Shown here piece after piece: positions 1 through 7,680 of a stretch of DNA of 44,916 nt. This DNA is from Syntrophomonas sp. UBA5314. Lineage in GTDB: Bacteria > Bacillota > Syntrophomonadia > Syntrophomonadales > Syntrophomonadaceae. The stretch spans positions 1-44,916 of the forward strand of contig DHRK01000038.1 of NCBI GenBank assembly GCA_002410325.1, in the 5' to 3' direction. The notes under the pieces were generated by a model, which did no database searches, was not told the origin of the DNA, and saw only the letters and a program-made list of their open reading frames with translations. The translations under genes were made by a program, and so were the position numbers. Every line of letters begins with the position of its first letter. Position 1 is the first letter of the stretch.

Positions 1-19
1 GGTATCCTATCGTTTTCAT
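1..19 (-). CDS. 5' end of a gene running off the left edge
   Basis: Only the first six codons are present (MKTIGY). The start is supported by a strong AGGAGGT ribosome binding site at about 21-29 on the minus strand, which also overlaps the stop codon of the preceding minus-strand reading frame (TAG at 28-30). The two frames were therefore probably co-transcribed and translationally coupled. Nothing can be said about function. Confidence 0.5.
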
Positions 20-27
20 GCTACCTC

Positions 28-546
28 CTAATTGTTCTGCCAGCCATAATGCCAGAATACGTGATTATTGCTTGGATAATAATTGACAGGTATAGTACCG
101 TTGCCTTTCCACCAAGAATTAACCTGTGCTTTTCCCACATTCCATCTATCATACGTTAAATTCAAGCCACTTTTGTAACCATAGCTTAACCATAGAATCC
201 AATCTGGCGAAGCTATAACACTATATTTTGTTAAATCATAGCTAGTAAAAGTTTGAGTTTTAATATTATTGATATAGATTTCACTATTTGCATGTGTCAT
301 AGACATAGTAAAAGGGTCGTCAATTTTTTGGCCGGGCCTGCGCTTCATCAGGCTCTGAAGAAAAACGACAATGCCTTGGAAGAGAAGCATATTCATGCTG
401 TTATTGCTGACTGGGATAAACAACGAGGCAATTAAACCAATCAACTGATGAGGGAAACCCTCTGGACGGTGGCCTTGCCGCCAACCGGAGGGCCTGTTCC
501 CTAACTCCTCATTTGCTTGGCGGTTTGGCTCAACAAAAGTCAACAT
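28..546 (-). pseudogene. hybrid reading frame: C-terminal part of a secreted-type protein fused to unrelated sequence
   Basis: The last ~95 residues (from about position 320 down to 28) look like real protein: rich in Tyr, Trp, Asn and Ser and ending in a Trp-rich tail, in the style of the secreted protein at 1820-2452. The first ~75 residues have a different composition, no convincing ribosome binding site and no signal peptide. They border the transposase remnant at 614-1093. I read this as an extracellular protein that lost its 5' end when an insertion sequence entered and decayed. An intact gene starting at an internal Met, for example MSMTHANSE, is possible but less likely. The family is not recognised. 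Confidence 0.4.
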
Positions 547-613
547 GGTGGCGGAATGGCGCTTCAGCTCTCACGACATTGTCGGTGACCATTCATACCG
601 CCATCTCCTGTGA

Positions 614-1093
614 GCGGCGACAACAGAGCAAGTAAAGCTGAAAACTCGTAAACGAAACGGCAAAGAAGAAAAGTACCTGGAATACAGCTTTGAACGTGAG
701 CGCTGTCGCAATTGTCCTCATCGAAGTGAATGTTTAGGCAAAAGTAAGCGAGTAGCCAGAAAACTGATAGTCAGCATAAATACCCCGGAGTTATATGAGT
801 ACAGCCAAAGAGCAAAAACCCCAGAATTTATTGAGGAATACCGAAAGCGAGCCAAAATCGAACCTAAAAATGCCGAACTAAAACGCTTCCATGGATTAGA
901 CCGAGCCCAAGGCTACGGTTTACGAAGTGTCCGTATTCAGGCCAAACTAACAGCCCTGGCGGTAAATTTAAAGCGGATAGCCAAGATGATATCCGCTTCC
1001 AAAGGGATATTTGCTCCAATTTTGAATTTTTTGTTCTGTCGCTTGGTGATTAACCGGCCAGGTTGGACAAGGGCAATCCCAAGGGCGGCTTAA
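614..1093 (+). pseudogene. IS1182-family transposase, C-terminal remnant
   Basis: This frame is open from just after a TGA at 611-613 to TAA at 1091-1093, with no start codon suited to a full gene. The translation carries the Cys cluster CRNCPHRSEC, then EEYRKRAKIEPKNAELKR, then GLRSVRIQAKLTALAVNLKR. These are typical of the C-terminal DDE domain of IS1182-type transposases. Only about 160 of the usual 450-550 residues remain, so the element is dead. No terminal inverted repeats could be identified. It explains the broken reading frame to its left. Confidence 0.75.
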
Positions 1094-1267
1094 AAGGGCT
1101 ATTTTTTCAGTGCTCTCGAACGTCCCTCTGCTTCCCTCTGCTTCGAAGGGCAATGTGGACCCGATTCATACAAAAGTAGGTGTATCCTCTGTGTCCATCA
1201 AACACGGGCAAGGTCAGGCTGTTGTTACATCTCCGCCCTTCCCCTTCCTAAAATACAACCCAAAATC

Positions 1268-1492
1268 TTACGAGTTGTTCAAGTACTTTAAGATTTTTTG
1301 TTCTATATATCTTAACCTGATTTTTACTATTATTGCCTTTTGATTTTTGGTTTTTGCTATTTCCTCAATAGCAAGTGGGGTTGGATAACCAACCCCAAAC
1401 CGCATTTTAACGAGGTCTACTTCCTCTAAAGATAACTTTTTTTGTGACATTAGTTCATTTGTGGCACGTAAAAAGTCTTCCTTGGTCATCAT
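1268..1492 (-). CDS. small sigma-70 region 4-like DNA-binding protein
   Basis: A 74-residue protein. From about residue 27 it follows the pattern of sigma-70 region 4.2: a KMRFGVGYPTPLAIEEIA stretch, a degenerate turn, and RLRYIEQKILKYL, which corresponds to the recognition helix ending VRQIEAKALRKLR in housekeeping sigma factors. Regions 2 and 3 are absent and the N-terminus is short and charged. The ATG at 1492 has a good site, TAGGAGAT, about nine bases upstream. It could be a stand-alone regulator, an anti-activator, or the surviving 3' part of a sigma gene. The similarity is to the eye only and the helix-turn-helix core is weak. Confidence 0.45.
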   Translation of the reverse strand: MMTKEDFLRATNELMSQKKLSLEEVDLVKMRFGVGYPTPLAIEEIAKTKNQKAIIVKIRLRYIEQKILKYLNNS

Positions 1493-1512
1493 CGAGAATA
1501 TCTCCTAATCGA

Positions 1513-1749
1513 AGCAAAGGGAACGTCAGCTTCCCCATTAGTTTCATCGCTACCGTTCTCATGACAGAAATAAACAGGGTTATGTCTGATATGAACCTCT
1601 ACAAAAAATATACTTTGACGCAATTATTAAAACTGCTTAGCCGACAAAAGGTACACTACATCAAAGGCGATAGTATATTGTTCCCTATCAGCAAGGCTCA
1701 ACGCGAAATCTTCAAAGCGTTTGCCATAAAACCGCCTGTGTTGTTATAA
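1513..1749 (+). pseudogene. IS4/IS1634-type transposase, C-terminal remnant
   Basis: The frame reads SKGNVSFPISFIATVLMTEI, then YTLTQLLKLLSRQKVHYIKG, and ends ISKAQREIFKAFAIKPP. This is the characteristic tail of IS1634-like transposases, with a helix-rich region and a closing [KR]xQ[KR]EIFxAFGIKxP motif. About 75 of some 550 residues remain. It begins immediately behind the start of the divergent sigma-like gene, so an insertion and deletion probably ended here. It is a second, unrelated insertion sequence remnant within 1 kb. Confidence 0.65.
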
Positions 1750-1819
1750 ATTTCTCGGGATTTCAGGATATTATAAAAGGCTGCCTCCAAAAAGAGACAA
1801 CCTTTTAAAAAAATTAGAA

Positions 1820-2452
1820 TTACCAATGGTAATATGTCCATTGCCCCCAATGTCCATAACCATCAATTGTTAACTGCATAGTGCAAGTACAGGCTTGGAA
1901 GTACCAACCACCATATGGCGTCGGAATCCCATTAAAAAGCTTGTCCACACCCTGTGAAACGTATTGTCCTGAACCATTAGGAGTAGGCCCAGATACTCCA
2001 TAAGATTGCCAATAATTTGGATATGAATACCATGGTACTGAATCAGTCATAATAGGAGATGGCAAGTAAGTACATTGACCATTGGAATAATTCCATGATT
2101 GTTGTAGATTAGTAGTCCCAAGTAATATACCGACATCTGAATAAAGATTAATCCCACAATATGCGTAACCAGTCCCTGTGGTTGCACTAGAAGCTATATC
2201 GTTTGTCGTTTGAGGTATTTTAGGGCAGATTTCCAATATATAAGTAATTCCATCCTTCGAGATCTTAAACGCTTTTGTTTCCCCAGGGTTTACCAACACC
2301 TTCTCATTGGGAGCCAATGAAGGCAAATTTGATATGTCCTGAGTAAAGGATACGGGTTTTTCAGTTTTCGTGTTCTCGGTAGCCATAACATTACCAATGA
2401 CAAATAGGTTGAGTATTAAACTTATAATTAATATTAAATTGAGCTTCTTCAA
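1820..2452 (-). CDS. secreted aromatic-rich protein of unknown function
   Basis: A 210-residue protein with a classical signal peptide: KK, then a hydrophobic core LNLILIISLILNLFVIG, then a cut near VMA-TEN. The mature part has six cysteines (CPK, YCG, QCT, and ACTC near the end) and many Trp, Tyr, Gly and Asn residues, ending in a WGQWTYYHW tail, which suggests a compact disulfide-bearing exported protein. The start is TTG at 2452; GGAGG at 2461-2465 on the minus strand fixes it, as no ATG lies at that distance. The family is not recognised. A T-rich stretch follows the stop, but no clear hairpin was seen. Confidence 0.7.
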   Translation of the reverse strand: MKKLNLILIISLILNLFVIGNVMATENTKTEKPVSFTQDISNLPSLAPNEKVLVNPGETKAFKISKDGITYILEICPKIPQTTNDIASSATTGTGYAYCGINLYSDVGILLGTTNLQQSWNYSNGQCTYLPSPIMTDSVPWYSYPNYWQSYGVSGPTPNGSGQYVSQGVDKLFNGIPTPYGGWYFQACTCTMQLTIDGYGHWGQWTYYHW

Positions 2453-2493
2453 TTATATAACCTCCATTTCATAAACTTAGAGCAAATCAGTGA

Positions 2494-2690
2494 TTACATT
2501 GGATTAACAAATTTAATGGTAAACAACAATAGTGTTAAAAATAGTAAGAATATCAAGATAGTTCCGATCAAAATGGTTGGACTTTTCTTCTCACGATATT
2601 TCCTTGCCATATAAATGAAAAATCCAAAAACAATTAAGCAAAAAAGGATTAATAAGTATATTATTGCTATTTTTAGCCCCCCCCTTTGAC
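2494..2690 (-). other. possible small membrane protein without a clear start codon
   Basis: On the minus strand an open frame ends in TAA at 2494-2496. It encodes two hydrophobic helices (AIIYLLILFCLIVFGFFIY, then TILIGTILIFLLFLTLLLF) joined by a charged KYREKKSP loop and closing with KFVNPM. This is a convincing two-helix membrane protein. No ATG, GTG or TTG lies in frame ahead of the first helix. A run of eight G sits just upstream, so a frame slip in that run, or a sequencing error, may hide the real start. It lies upstream of, and in the same direction as, the secreted protein gene ending at 1820. Confidence 0.35.
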
Positions 2691-2866
2691 GATTAATCTA
2701 GCTCTGTTTCTTACCAATCTCTCTTTTGCTTAGGGTTTAACAAGTATCCAGATTAACCAGGCAAGAAACAATTAGTTAATCATTTAAACAATATGATAAA
2801 ATAAAACAATAGTGGTTCGCGTAAGGTGTATCGGGTACAAGGTTACGAGTCTGTTCCCCTTATTAC

Positions 2867-2905
2867 CTATTGAGCTACTATTTTTTGAGGGGGATATCTT
2901 GCCAT
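2867..2905 (-). CDS. 12-codon ORF with a perfect Shine-Dalgarno site (MARYPPQKIVAQ)
   Basis: The ATG at 2905-2903 is preceded on the minus strand by AAGGAGGTGA, a full anti-16S match, with ten bases between GGAGG and the start. The frame stops after 12 codons. The SD quality is better than that of most genes in the window. It shares the RYPP core with the short ORF at 3213-3263. It could be a tiny peptide gene, a leader peptide, or the preserved 5' end of a decayed gene. Confidence 0.35.
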   Translation of the reverse strand: MARYPPQKIVAQ

Positions 2906-3212
2906 CTTAAATTCACCTCCTTATTGATTAATATTACAACAATGGTATTATTTAAACACTTTTCCATGATAATCCTGCCAACACGCTCTAACTACCTGAA
3001 TTTGGATCTGAACAACCGTATTTTATACACGAAGTATATAATTTCGAGATTTTACGATTCCAGGCCACCAACCCAATTGTAGGGAGCAGGGGGGAAGCAG
3101 GGGATGTTCCTTTTGCTTCTTAAACTTTCAAAAAAGGATTGGGTGAAATGCCTAGAATGTGGCTGCTTGGCGCTGCGTAACGCTATCTATTGTCTTTATC
3201 TGTGCAAACTAT

Positions 3213-3263
3213 TCATTGTTTGTATGAAGGCGGGTATCTTGATCTTTTTATACAATAAATCAT
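3213..3263 (-). CDS. 16-codon ORF with a perfect Shine-Dalgarno site (MIYCIKRSRYPPSYKQ)
   Basis: The ATG at 3263-3261 is preceded on the minus strand by AAGGAGGTGA, seven bases between GGAGG and the start. The frame stops after 16 codons. At nucleotide level the RYPP-coding segment CAAGATACCCGCCT nearly matches CAAGATATCCCCCT in the ORF at 2867-2905, so the two are probably related. No export signal is visible. A peptide gene, leader or gene relic are all open. Confidence 0.35.
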   Translation of the reverse strand: MIYCIKRSRYPPSYKQ

Positions 3264-3306
3264 ATCGTCACCTCCTTGCAGAAAACTCCAGAGATAGAAG
3301 TTAGTA

Positions 3307-3418
3307 CTTTCCATCCAAGAATAAGATTCATTAGCAGCAGAAAAGGTTGACAAGATTTTTAAAAATTTTTGTCAACCTTTTTGGGTTTTTGATGATCTTA
3401 TTCTTAAAAGATGGAAAG
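3307..3418. repeat. nested inverted repeat (112 bp) covering the 5' leader of the next gene
   Basis: The outer arms are CTTTCCATC (3307-3315) plus AAGAATAAGAT (3317-3327), matched by ATCTTATTCTT (3395-3405) plus GATGGAAAG (3410-3418). The inner arms are AAAAGGTTGACAA (3341-3353) and TTGTCAACCTTTT (3369-3381). The inner arm is a perfect 13-bp stem followed by T-rich sequence and could terminate transcription. The right outer arm runs into the ribosome binding site of the gene at 3430, so folding of the leader would hide that site. A decayed miniature transposon is the alternative reading. Confidence 0.6.
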
Positions 3419-3429
3419 GTGGTATCTTT

Positions 3430-3924
3430 ATGAAGAAAAGTCTGTTTGGTTCCTTATTGTTGTCTTTGACCTTGTGCTTCCTGATCGGAGCAGTAGGTGC
3501 GGTGAGTGCAGAAACCTCTGCGCCTCCTCCGCCGGGTGACAGAGCCCCGGATAGCGCGCGCCAGAGTATTGATGTGCATACCCACACGGATCGCTCCACG
3601 GCGGGCGCCGATTTGATCAAGCTGTGGTCTTGCGGAATTGAAGATAACGGGGACGGAAGCGTATACATTATGGGTGAAACCAGGACTTGGGCCAATGTGG
3701 CCTATTTGGACGCCACAATCTATTTGCAGCGCTGGAACGGCTCGGCATGGGTGGACGTGACCAGCCGCCCCTACGTAAAATCCAATAGTTCTTCGGTCAG
3801 CGGTTCATCAAAAATATCCGTAACCCGGGGCTTTTACTATCGAGCCCGGGGTGTTCACACGGCCTGGGACGGAGAAAGCTATAGCAGCCAGACTTCATTA
3901 ACCCAGGCGCTTCTCATTCATTAA
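3430..3924 (+). CDS. secreted protein, DUF6147-like
   Basis: A 164-residue protein with a signal peptide (KK, hydrophobic stretch LFGSLLLSLTLCFLIGA, cut near VSA-ETS), then a Pro-rich linker (APPPPGDRAPD). A beta-rich domain follows, containing IYLQRWNGSAWVDV, a Ser-rich stretch SNSSSVSGSSK and GFYYRARGVH. The YLQRW and YYRARG-H pattern resembles small exported proteins of Firmicutes grouped as DUF6147; their role is not known to me. The start has GGTGG seven bases upstream, partly inside the inverted repeat at 3307-3418, which may control translation. It is a single-gene unit closed by the terminator at 3933-3970. Confidence 0.75.
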   Translation: MKKSLFGSLLLSLTLCFLIGAVGAVSAETSAPPPPGDRAPDSARQSIDVHTHTDRSTAGADLIKLWSCGIEDNGDGSVYIMGETRTWANVAYLDATIYLQRWNGSAWVDVTSRPYVKSNSSSVSGSSKISVTRGFYYRARGVHTAWDGESYSSQTSLTQALLIH

Positions 3925-3932
3925 AGGCTCAA

Positions 3933-3970
3933 AACCAGGAAGGATTCTTTGCATCCCTTCCTGGTTCTTT
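3933..3970. terminator. bidirectional intrinsic terminator
   Basis: Stem AACCAGGAAGG (3933-3943) pairs with CCTTCCTGGTT (3956-3966), followed by a T-rich stretch. It lies between the convergent secreted-protein gene and the anti-sigma gene and can serve both. Confidence 0.85.
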
Positions 3971-3972
3971 AT

Positions 3973-4686
3973 TTATTGAGATCTTCCTTCTATGGATAAT
4001 ACCATCTGTTGAGCCGCTTCCACGGCAAGATCGCCGGACAGTTCGCACTTGATATTGTCATCGGTGAACCATATCAGGCTGAGCGAGCCGTCTTTAAAGG
4101 TGAGTACATCGCATTCATAGCGGCCGATCTGCATTTTTTCCGCTTTGGCCCCGTCTATATTGACATCCAGGTTAAAGTGATCGGACAGTTGCGTTTCACT
4201 GAGTTGAATGGACGAGTTTTGCGAACTAAAAGTGATAATCACCGCGGGTTTTTCATGCTGGGGACTCTTTTCGATACCGGTAAACACGAAGCCAGCGGGA
4301 ATGTGTCTGGGCACCCGAATCTTAAAAGGGATAGACAGCTGCATTTCGGAAACGGCCTTATCCATGGGGTCTTCCGGCTGGATAGGGGGCTGATGCCCGG
4401 AATAGCCGATTCTGACCTCCTTGCCCCATTGTGTGATGGTGTTGAGTATTTTCCCTTTCAAAGCCAGAACCGATTGAGGAAAGAGCGCGCCGGCCAAGAT
4501 GGCCAAAGCCAGCGTTAACACGGCGGTTACTTGCCAAGCCATTCGCTTTCTTTTTATCCTCCGCTCACGGTATTCTTTTAAGCGCTTATAAATATCCGCC
4601 TGCAATTGCTCATCCGAAGTATCGCTCTGTATTTCTGCGGATTTCAATGTTTTGCTTAGAAAATCCTCAAAACCTTCCTGTTTCAT
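3973..4686 (-). CDS. membrane anti-sigma factor (DUF4367-like)
   Basis: A 237-residue protein with a charged cytoplasmic N-terminus (about 1-48, ending RRIKRKR), one membrane helix (about 49-70, WQVTAVLTLALAILAGALFP) and an extracytoplasmic domain. The outer domain has the IPFKIRVPRHIPAGF motif common to DUF4367-type anti-sigma and sporulation-associated proteins. The gene overlaps the upstream ECF sigma gene by four bases (ATGA, 4683-4686), the usual sigma/anti-sigma coupling. It would hold the sigma factor at the membrane until an envelope signal arrives. No zinc-finger HxxxCxxC motif is seen at the N-terminus, so it is not of the ZAS type. Confidence 0.75.
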   Translation of the reverse strand: MKQEGFEDFLSKTLKSAEIQSDTSDEQLQADIYKRLKEYRERRIKRKRMAWQVTAVLTLALAILAGALFPQSVLALKGKILNTITQWGKEVRIGYSGHQPPIQPEDPMDKAVSEMQLSIPFKIRVPRHIPAGFVFTGIEKSPQHEKPAVIITFSSQNSSIQLSETQLSDHFNLDVNIDGAKAEKMQIGRYECDVLTFKDGSLSLIWFTDDNIKCELSGDLAVEAAQQMVLSIEGRSQ

Positions 4687-5225
4687 TGCTCTTCACCTTC
4701 TTTACTGAAGCAATTATCCAGATTTTCATATAGTTTGGCACGGCCCCGAAAAAGCAGCTTTTTTACCGTCCCCCTGGTAACGCCTAAAGCAAAGGCGATG
4801 TCCTTCTCCTTCATGTCCAGATAATAGCGCATGAGGACTACGTTTTTTTCCTGGGGCGACAGCTTGTGAACTGCATTCAACACCCGCCGGCTGGTTTCCT
4901 CCTGATTCAGAATATGCTCGGGGTCGGACGCTGCGGCGGCGCGATCCGGGAAAATATCGGTATTCATAAGGACTGTTCTGCCCCTGCTTTGGCTTTGTTT
5001 CCTGATTACATTCAGCGCTATGGAGATCACCCAGGGAAAAAACTTGTCCGGGTCTTTGAGCTGCCGGAAGTGGTGTATGGCCCGGGCGAAAGCTTCCTGG
5101 GTGATGTCTTCGGCCAGGAAGTAGTCATGGGTCGAATGGAATACAAAATTTAATACCTTATTATAATAACGTTGGATGATCAGGTTCCAGAAAGAGTGCG
5201 CCTCTGTATCGGTTATTCTGGTCAT
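4683..5225 (-). CDS. ECF-type RNA polymerase sigma factor
   Basis: A 180-residue protein. Region 2 spans about 10-80, with YYNKVLNFVFHSTHDYFLAEDITQE, the hallmark DxxAEDITQEAF-type segment, and PWVISIALNVIRK. Region 4 lies at about 120-175 (LSPQEKNVVLMRYYLDMKEKDIAFALGVTRGTVK), ending in a FRGRAKLYE helix. The start at 5225 (MTRITDTE) is chosen because GGAGG lies ten bases upstream; an in-frame Met 11 codons earlier has no such site. It is co-transcribed with the membrane anti-sigma gene. Its target promoters cannot be named from the sequence. Confidence 0.85.
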   Translation of the reverse strand: MTRITDTEAHSFWNLIIQRYYNKVLNFVFHSTHDYFLAEDITQEAFARAIHHFRQLKDPDKFFPWVISIALNVIRKQSQSRGRTVLMNTDIFPDRAAAASDPEHILNQEETSRRVLNAVHKLSPQEKNVVLMRYYLDMKEKDIAFALGVTRGTVKKLLFRGRAKLYENLDNCFSKEGEEQ

Positions 5226-5258
5226 TGGCTGAGTTCCTCCGGCTGCAAGTATGATCAA

Positions 5259-5635
5259 AACCCTTTCTTGCCAGGAATCCGCTCAATGCAATCATAGGAA
5301 CGGCATTGTATTATGGATTCCATATCAGCCATTATAATACTTATTTTATATGATTTGTCTGGCGTAACATGAACTGCTGGAATTGCGACATGAAAAGCTT
5401 AGAATCAGACATGAAATATCACAGGAATGAATCTTAGAAGACAATCCATTCTCTAATGATTAGTGAACTTGACCATTGGGATTCAATAGGTTCACTCCTG
5501 ATATGGATGATAGAGGAAAATTTTGCGCGCACCCATGTTTAAGGCTCAAAACTTATGCTTTTAGCCTGGTTCTGAGCCTTTTTCCAACGCAAAACTTCCG
5601 ATTATCCCCTTCAAGAACCGTTCCCGAACTCATTT
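5259..5635. other. intergenic region upstream of the ECF sigma gene
   Basis: No convincing gene is seen. A 23-codon ATG frame starting near 5368 has no ribosome binding site. The stretch carries the three-copy ACATGAA repeat described separately and AT-rich sequence near 5330-5350 that could hold a minus-strand promoter for the sigma operon. Confidence 0.4.
5367..5415. repeat. three ACATGAA boxes spaced exactly 21 bp
   Basis: ACATGAA occurs at 5367-5373, 5388-5394 and 5409-5415, so the copies sit on the same face of the helix, two turns apart. They lie about 140-190 bp upstream of the ECF sigma start at 5225. This is consistent with a binding array for a regulator of that operon, but the protein is unknown. 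Confidence 0.5.
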
Positions 5636-5929
5636 CTAGCGCCGCCCCCATAGCAGCAAGGCCGACACAAGCGCCAGCAGGATTAGCAGCAATCCGGCAT
5701 ACTGCTTCCAACGCGCAGTAAACATTCGGCTCTTGGCCTGGTACAGGGTGACCAGCAGGCCGCTCCCCAGCACCAGTCCCATCAAGTCCCAGGCGGCCTC
5801 CCCCTTGGTCCAGGCCCGGTACAATATATCAGACAGCAGCAGCAGGGTGACAAACTTGTATCCCAGGGCATAACTGACGTTCTCGGCCGCGATTGCCCGT
5901 ATCTCATCCTGGTCTTTATTAAACGGCAT
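5636..5929 (-). CDS. small three-helix membrane protein
   Basis: A 97-residue protein with a short charged N-terminus (MPFNKDQDEIRAIAAENV) and about three hydrophobic segments (KFVTLLLLSDILYRAW, DLMGLVLGSGLLVTLYQ, YAGLLLILLALVSALLLWG), ending RR. AGGAGG lies correctly ahead of the ATG at 5929. The family is not assigned with confidence; similar small proteins are common in Firmicutes, often beside small regulators, but none is adjacent here. It is divergent from the exporter operon at 6203. Confidence 0.65.
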   Translation of the reverse strand: MPFNKDQDEIRAIAAENVSYALGYKFVTLLLLSDILYRAWTKGEAAWDLMGLVLGSGLLVTLYQAKSRMFTARWKQYAGLLLILLALVSALLLWGRR

Positions 5930-6109
5930 GCCTTTCCTCCCTAAAACATCTCACAATTGATGGTCGTTGACCCTATTATAGCCCAAATATTACCTCAGAC
6001 AAGGCCAGCGGAAGTTGAATACCGCCCGGGTTTTATAATGGAGACGGCGCTTTTCCCCCTCTAATCCCTGCCATAGTAAGTAAAAAGTACGGGAGATATT
6101 CAATGATTT

Positions 6110-6152
6110 TTCAGTCAGCATTCAGTGCGGTTTCAGTTTCAGGCTGGATAAT
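6110..6152 (+). promoter_or_regulatory. promoter with three 11-bp-spaced TTCAG boxes (P1, exporter operon)
   Basis: TTCAG starts at 6110, 6121 and 6132, a strict 11-bp period. The -10-like hexamer GATAAT lies at 6147-6152, so the last box starts 15 bp before it and takes the place of a -35. An extra half copy TTCAG follows at 6138. The layout is that of promoters activated by OmpR/PhoB-type response regulators. Confidence 0.75.
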
Positions 6153-6202
6153 ATATGCAGTTAGTATACGGAATTAAAAATTTTATTAGGAGTGAAGCTT
6201 AT

Positions 6203-7651
6203 ATGTCAGAAGAAAACAGCATCCAGGGAGAAGGTGCAGCGGTAGAATCCCGGCCCGAAAAGGCGCCCTTGTCCGTGGATACCGTTCAGGAGGTTCTTAT
6301 CAAGCAGCAGATCCACGGCATGTCTTGGAAAAAGAAAGTGATCGGAATTCTGGTCATTCTGCTTACTTTGACCGCTTCCGGTTTCGGTGTCTATAAATAC
6401 CTGGGCAGCAGCAATAAAACTGATTATTTAACCGCCCAGGCAGCCAAATCCACCATCAGCGATACCATAACCGCCACCGGCACCCTGGAACCGGTAAAAA
6501 AATCGGAAATGGGTTTTAAAAGCGACAACACCATTACCGCCCTCAACGTACAGCCGGGGGATCGCGTAAAGCAAGGAGATATCCTGGCCGAGCAGGACGC
6601 CACCACCCTGCAAGCCTCTCTCCAGCAAGCCTACAGTTCACTGGAGCAGGATCAGATAAGTGTAAAATCGGCCGAAATGACCTGTTCTTCCAAACTTAAA
6701 ACCCTGGAAAGGCAGCAGACCCTGTTCGATGCCGGCGCCATTTCCCAGAGTGATCTGGAAACCGCCCGGAACGATTACACCAAAGCCCAGTGGGATGTGG
6801 AAACGGCCCAGGCCAAGCTGGTCAACGACCAGGCCAAGGTCGCCCAGGCCCAGTCCGACTATGAAGGAGCCGTCCTGGTCGCTCCCTTTGACGGGATCAT
6901 CGGGGCGGTTAACGGCCAGGTAGGCCAGATCAACGGCTTGAGCAGCAGCTCCAGCACCCTGCTGACGGTTATGAGCGAAGACCTGCAGATGAGCGCCCTG
7001 GTCAATGAAGCGGATATAGCCCGCATCCAAGCCGGGCAGGAAGTGGAGTTCACCAGCAGCGCTTTCACCAATAAGACCTTCCAAGGGACCGTACTGCGGA
7101 TAACCCCGGAAGCCCAAACGGTCAGCAATGTTCAGTATTATCCGGTTCTTATTTCCTGCGTGGACCCTGACCACCAGCTCTTTTCCGGCATGTCGGTATC
7201 CGCCAGCATCATTGTAAACCGCAAAACCGATGTATTGACCGTTCCCATGATGGCCGTAAGTTATGCCCAAACTTATCTGAAAAACAACCCTACGGCTGCA
7301 TCAGGCGCCGCTTCGGCCCCATCGGGAGGCAGTGCCGCACCGGCCGGCGAAAGTACTTCATCAGCAGCGCCCGCCAGCGAAACCAAGCAGAGCGTGATCC
7401 TGGTTATGCAAAACAATCAACCGGTGGTTAAAAACGTGGTCCTGGGAATGAGTGACGGGTCCAATTATGAAGTGATCGAAGGCCTGAACGAAGGCGACAC
7501 CATCATAGTGGGGTCCAATACCGTAACTTCAAGCTCCGGCAGTTCATCCTCATCCAGCTCCAGCTCCAGCAACTCCAACAGCAGCAATCAGAGGAACCAG
7601 GGCGGCATGGGCGGCATGGGCGGTATGGGCGGACCGCCTCCCGGCATGTAA
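6203..7651 (+). CDS. membrane-fusion (HlyD/YknX-like) adaptor of an ABC exporter
   Basis: A 482-residue protein from the ATG at 6203, which has TTAGGAGTG upstream; an in-frame Met at 6155 has no site. Order: cytoplasmic tail (1-43), one membrane helix (KKVIGILVILLTLTASGFGVYKYL), first lipoyl half with TGTLEPVKKSEMGF, an alpha-helical hairpin (about 130-205, LQASLQQAYSSLEQD to AQAKLVNDQAK), second lipoyl half (VLVAPFDGIIGAVNGQVGQ), then a beta-barrel and membrane-proximal domain. A Ser/Ala/Gly-rich insert (about 365-400) and a Ser/Asn and GGMGGMGG tail are unusual. With the next two genes it forms a YknXYZ/MacAB-type exporter; in a single-membrane cell it would act outside the membrane. The substrate is unknown. 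Confidence 0.88.
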   Translation: MSEENSIQGEGAAVESRPEKAPLSVDTVQEVLIKQQIHGMSWKKKVIGILVILLTLTASGFGVYKYLGSSNKTDYLTAQAAKSTISDTITATGTLEPVKKSEMGFKSDNTITALNVQPGDRVKQGDILAEQDATTLQASLQQAYSSLEQDQISVKSAEMTCSSKLKTLERQQTLFDAGAISQSDLETARNDYTKAQWDVETAQAKLVNDQAKVAQAQSDYEGAVLVAPFDGIIGAVNGQVGQINGLSSSSSTLLTVMSEDLQMSALVNEADIARIQAGQEVEFTSSAFTNKTFQGTVLRITPEAQTVSNVQYYPVLISCVDPDHQLFSGMSVSASIIVNRKTDVLTVPMMAVSYAQTYLKNNPTAASGAASAPSGGSAAPAGESTSSAAPASETKQSVILVMQNNQPVVKNVVLGMSDGSNYEVIEGLNEGDTIIVGSNTVTSSSGSSSSSSSSSSNSNSSNQRNQGGMGGMGGMGGPPPGM

Positions 7652-7680
7652 AACATCGGCAACTTGAAAGGAGAAGCAAT

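Noticed and set aside
253..435. 60-codon plus-strand frame near the left edge
   Set aside because: No ribosome binding site and overlaps the opposite hybrid frame; could be debris of the insertion sequence but has no recognisable motif.
4009..4518. 169-codon plus-strand frame across the anti-sigma gene
   Set aside because: Antisense to a coherent membrane protein that is coupled to its sigma gene; no supporting signals.
5368..5439. 23-codon ATG frame within the ACATGAA repeats
   Set aside because: No Shine-Dalgarno sequence; the ATGs are simply part of the repeated box.
6638..7270. Long open frame antisense to the membrane-fusion adaptor
   Set aside because: Composition follows the third-codon bias of the adaptor gene on the other strand; no start signal.
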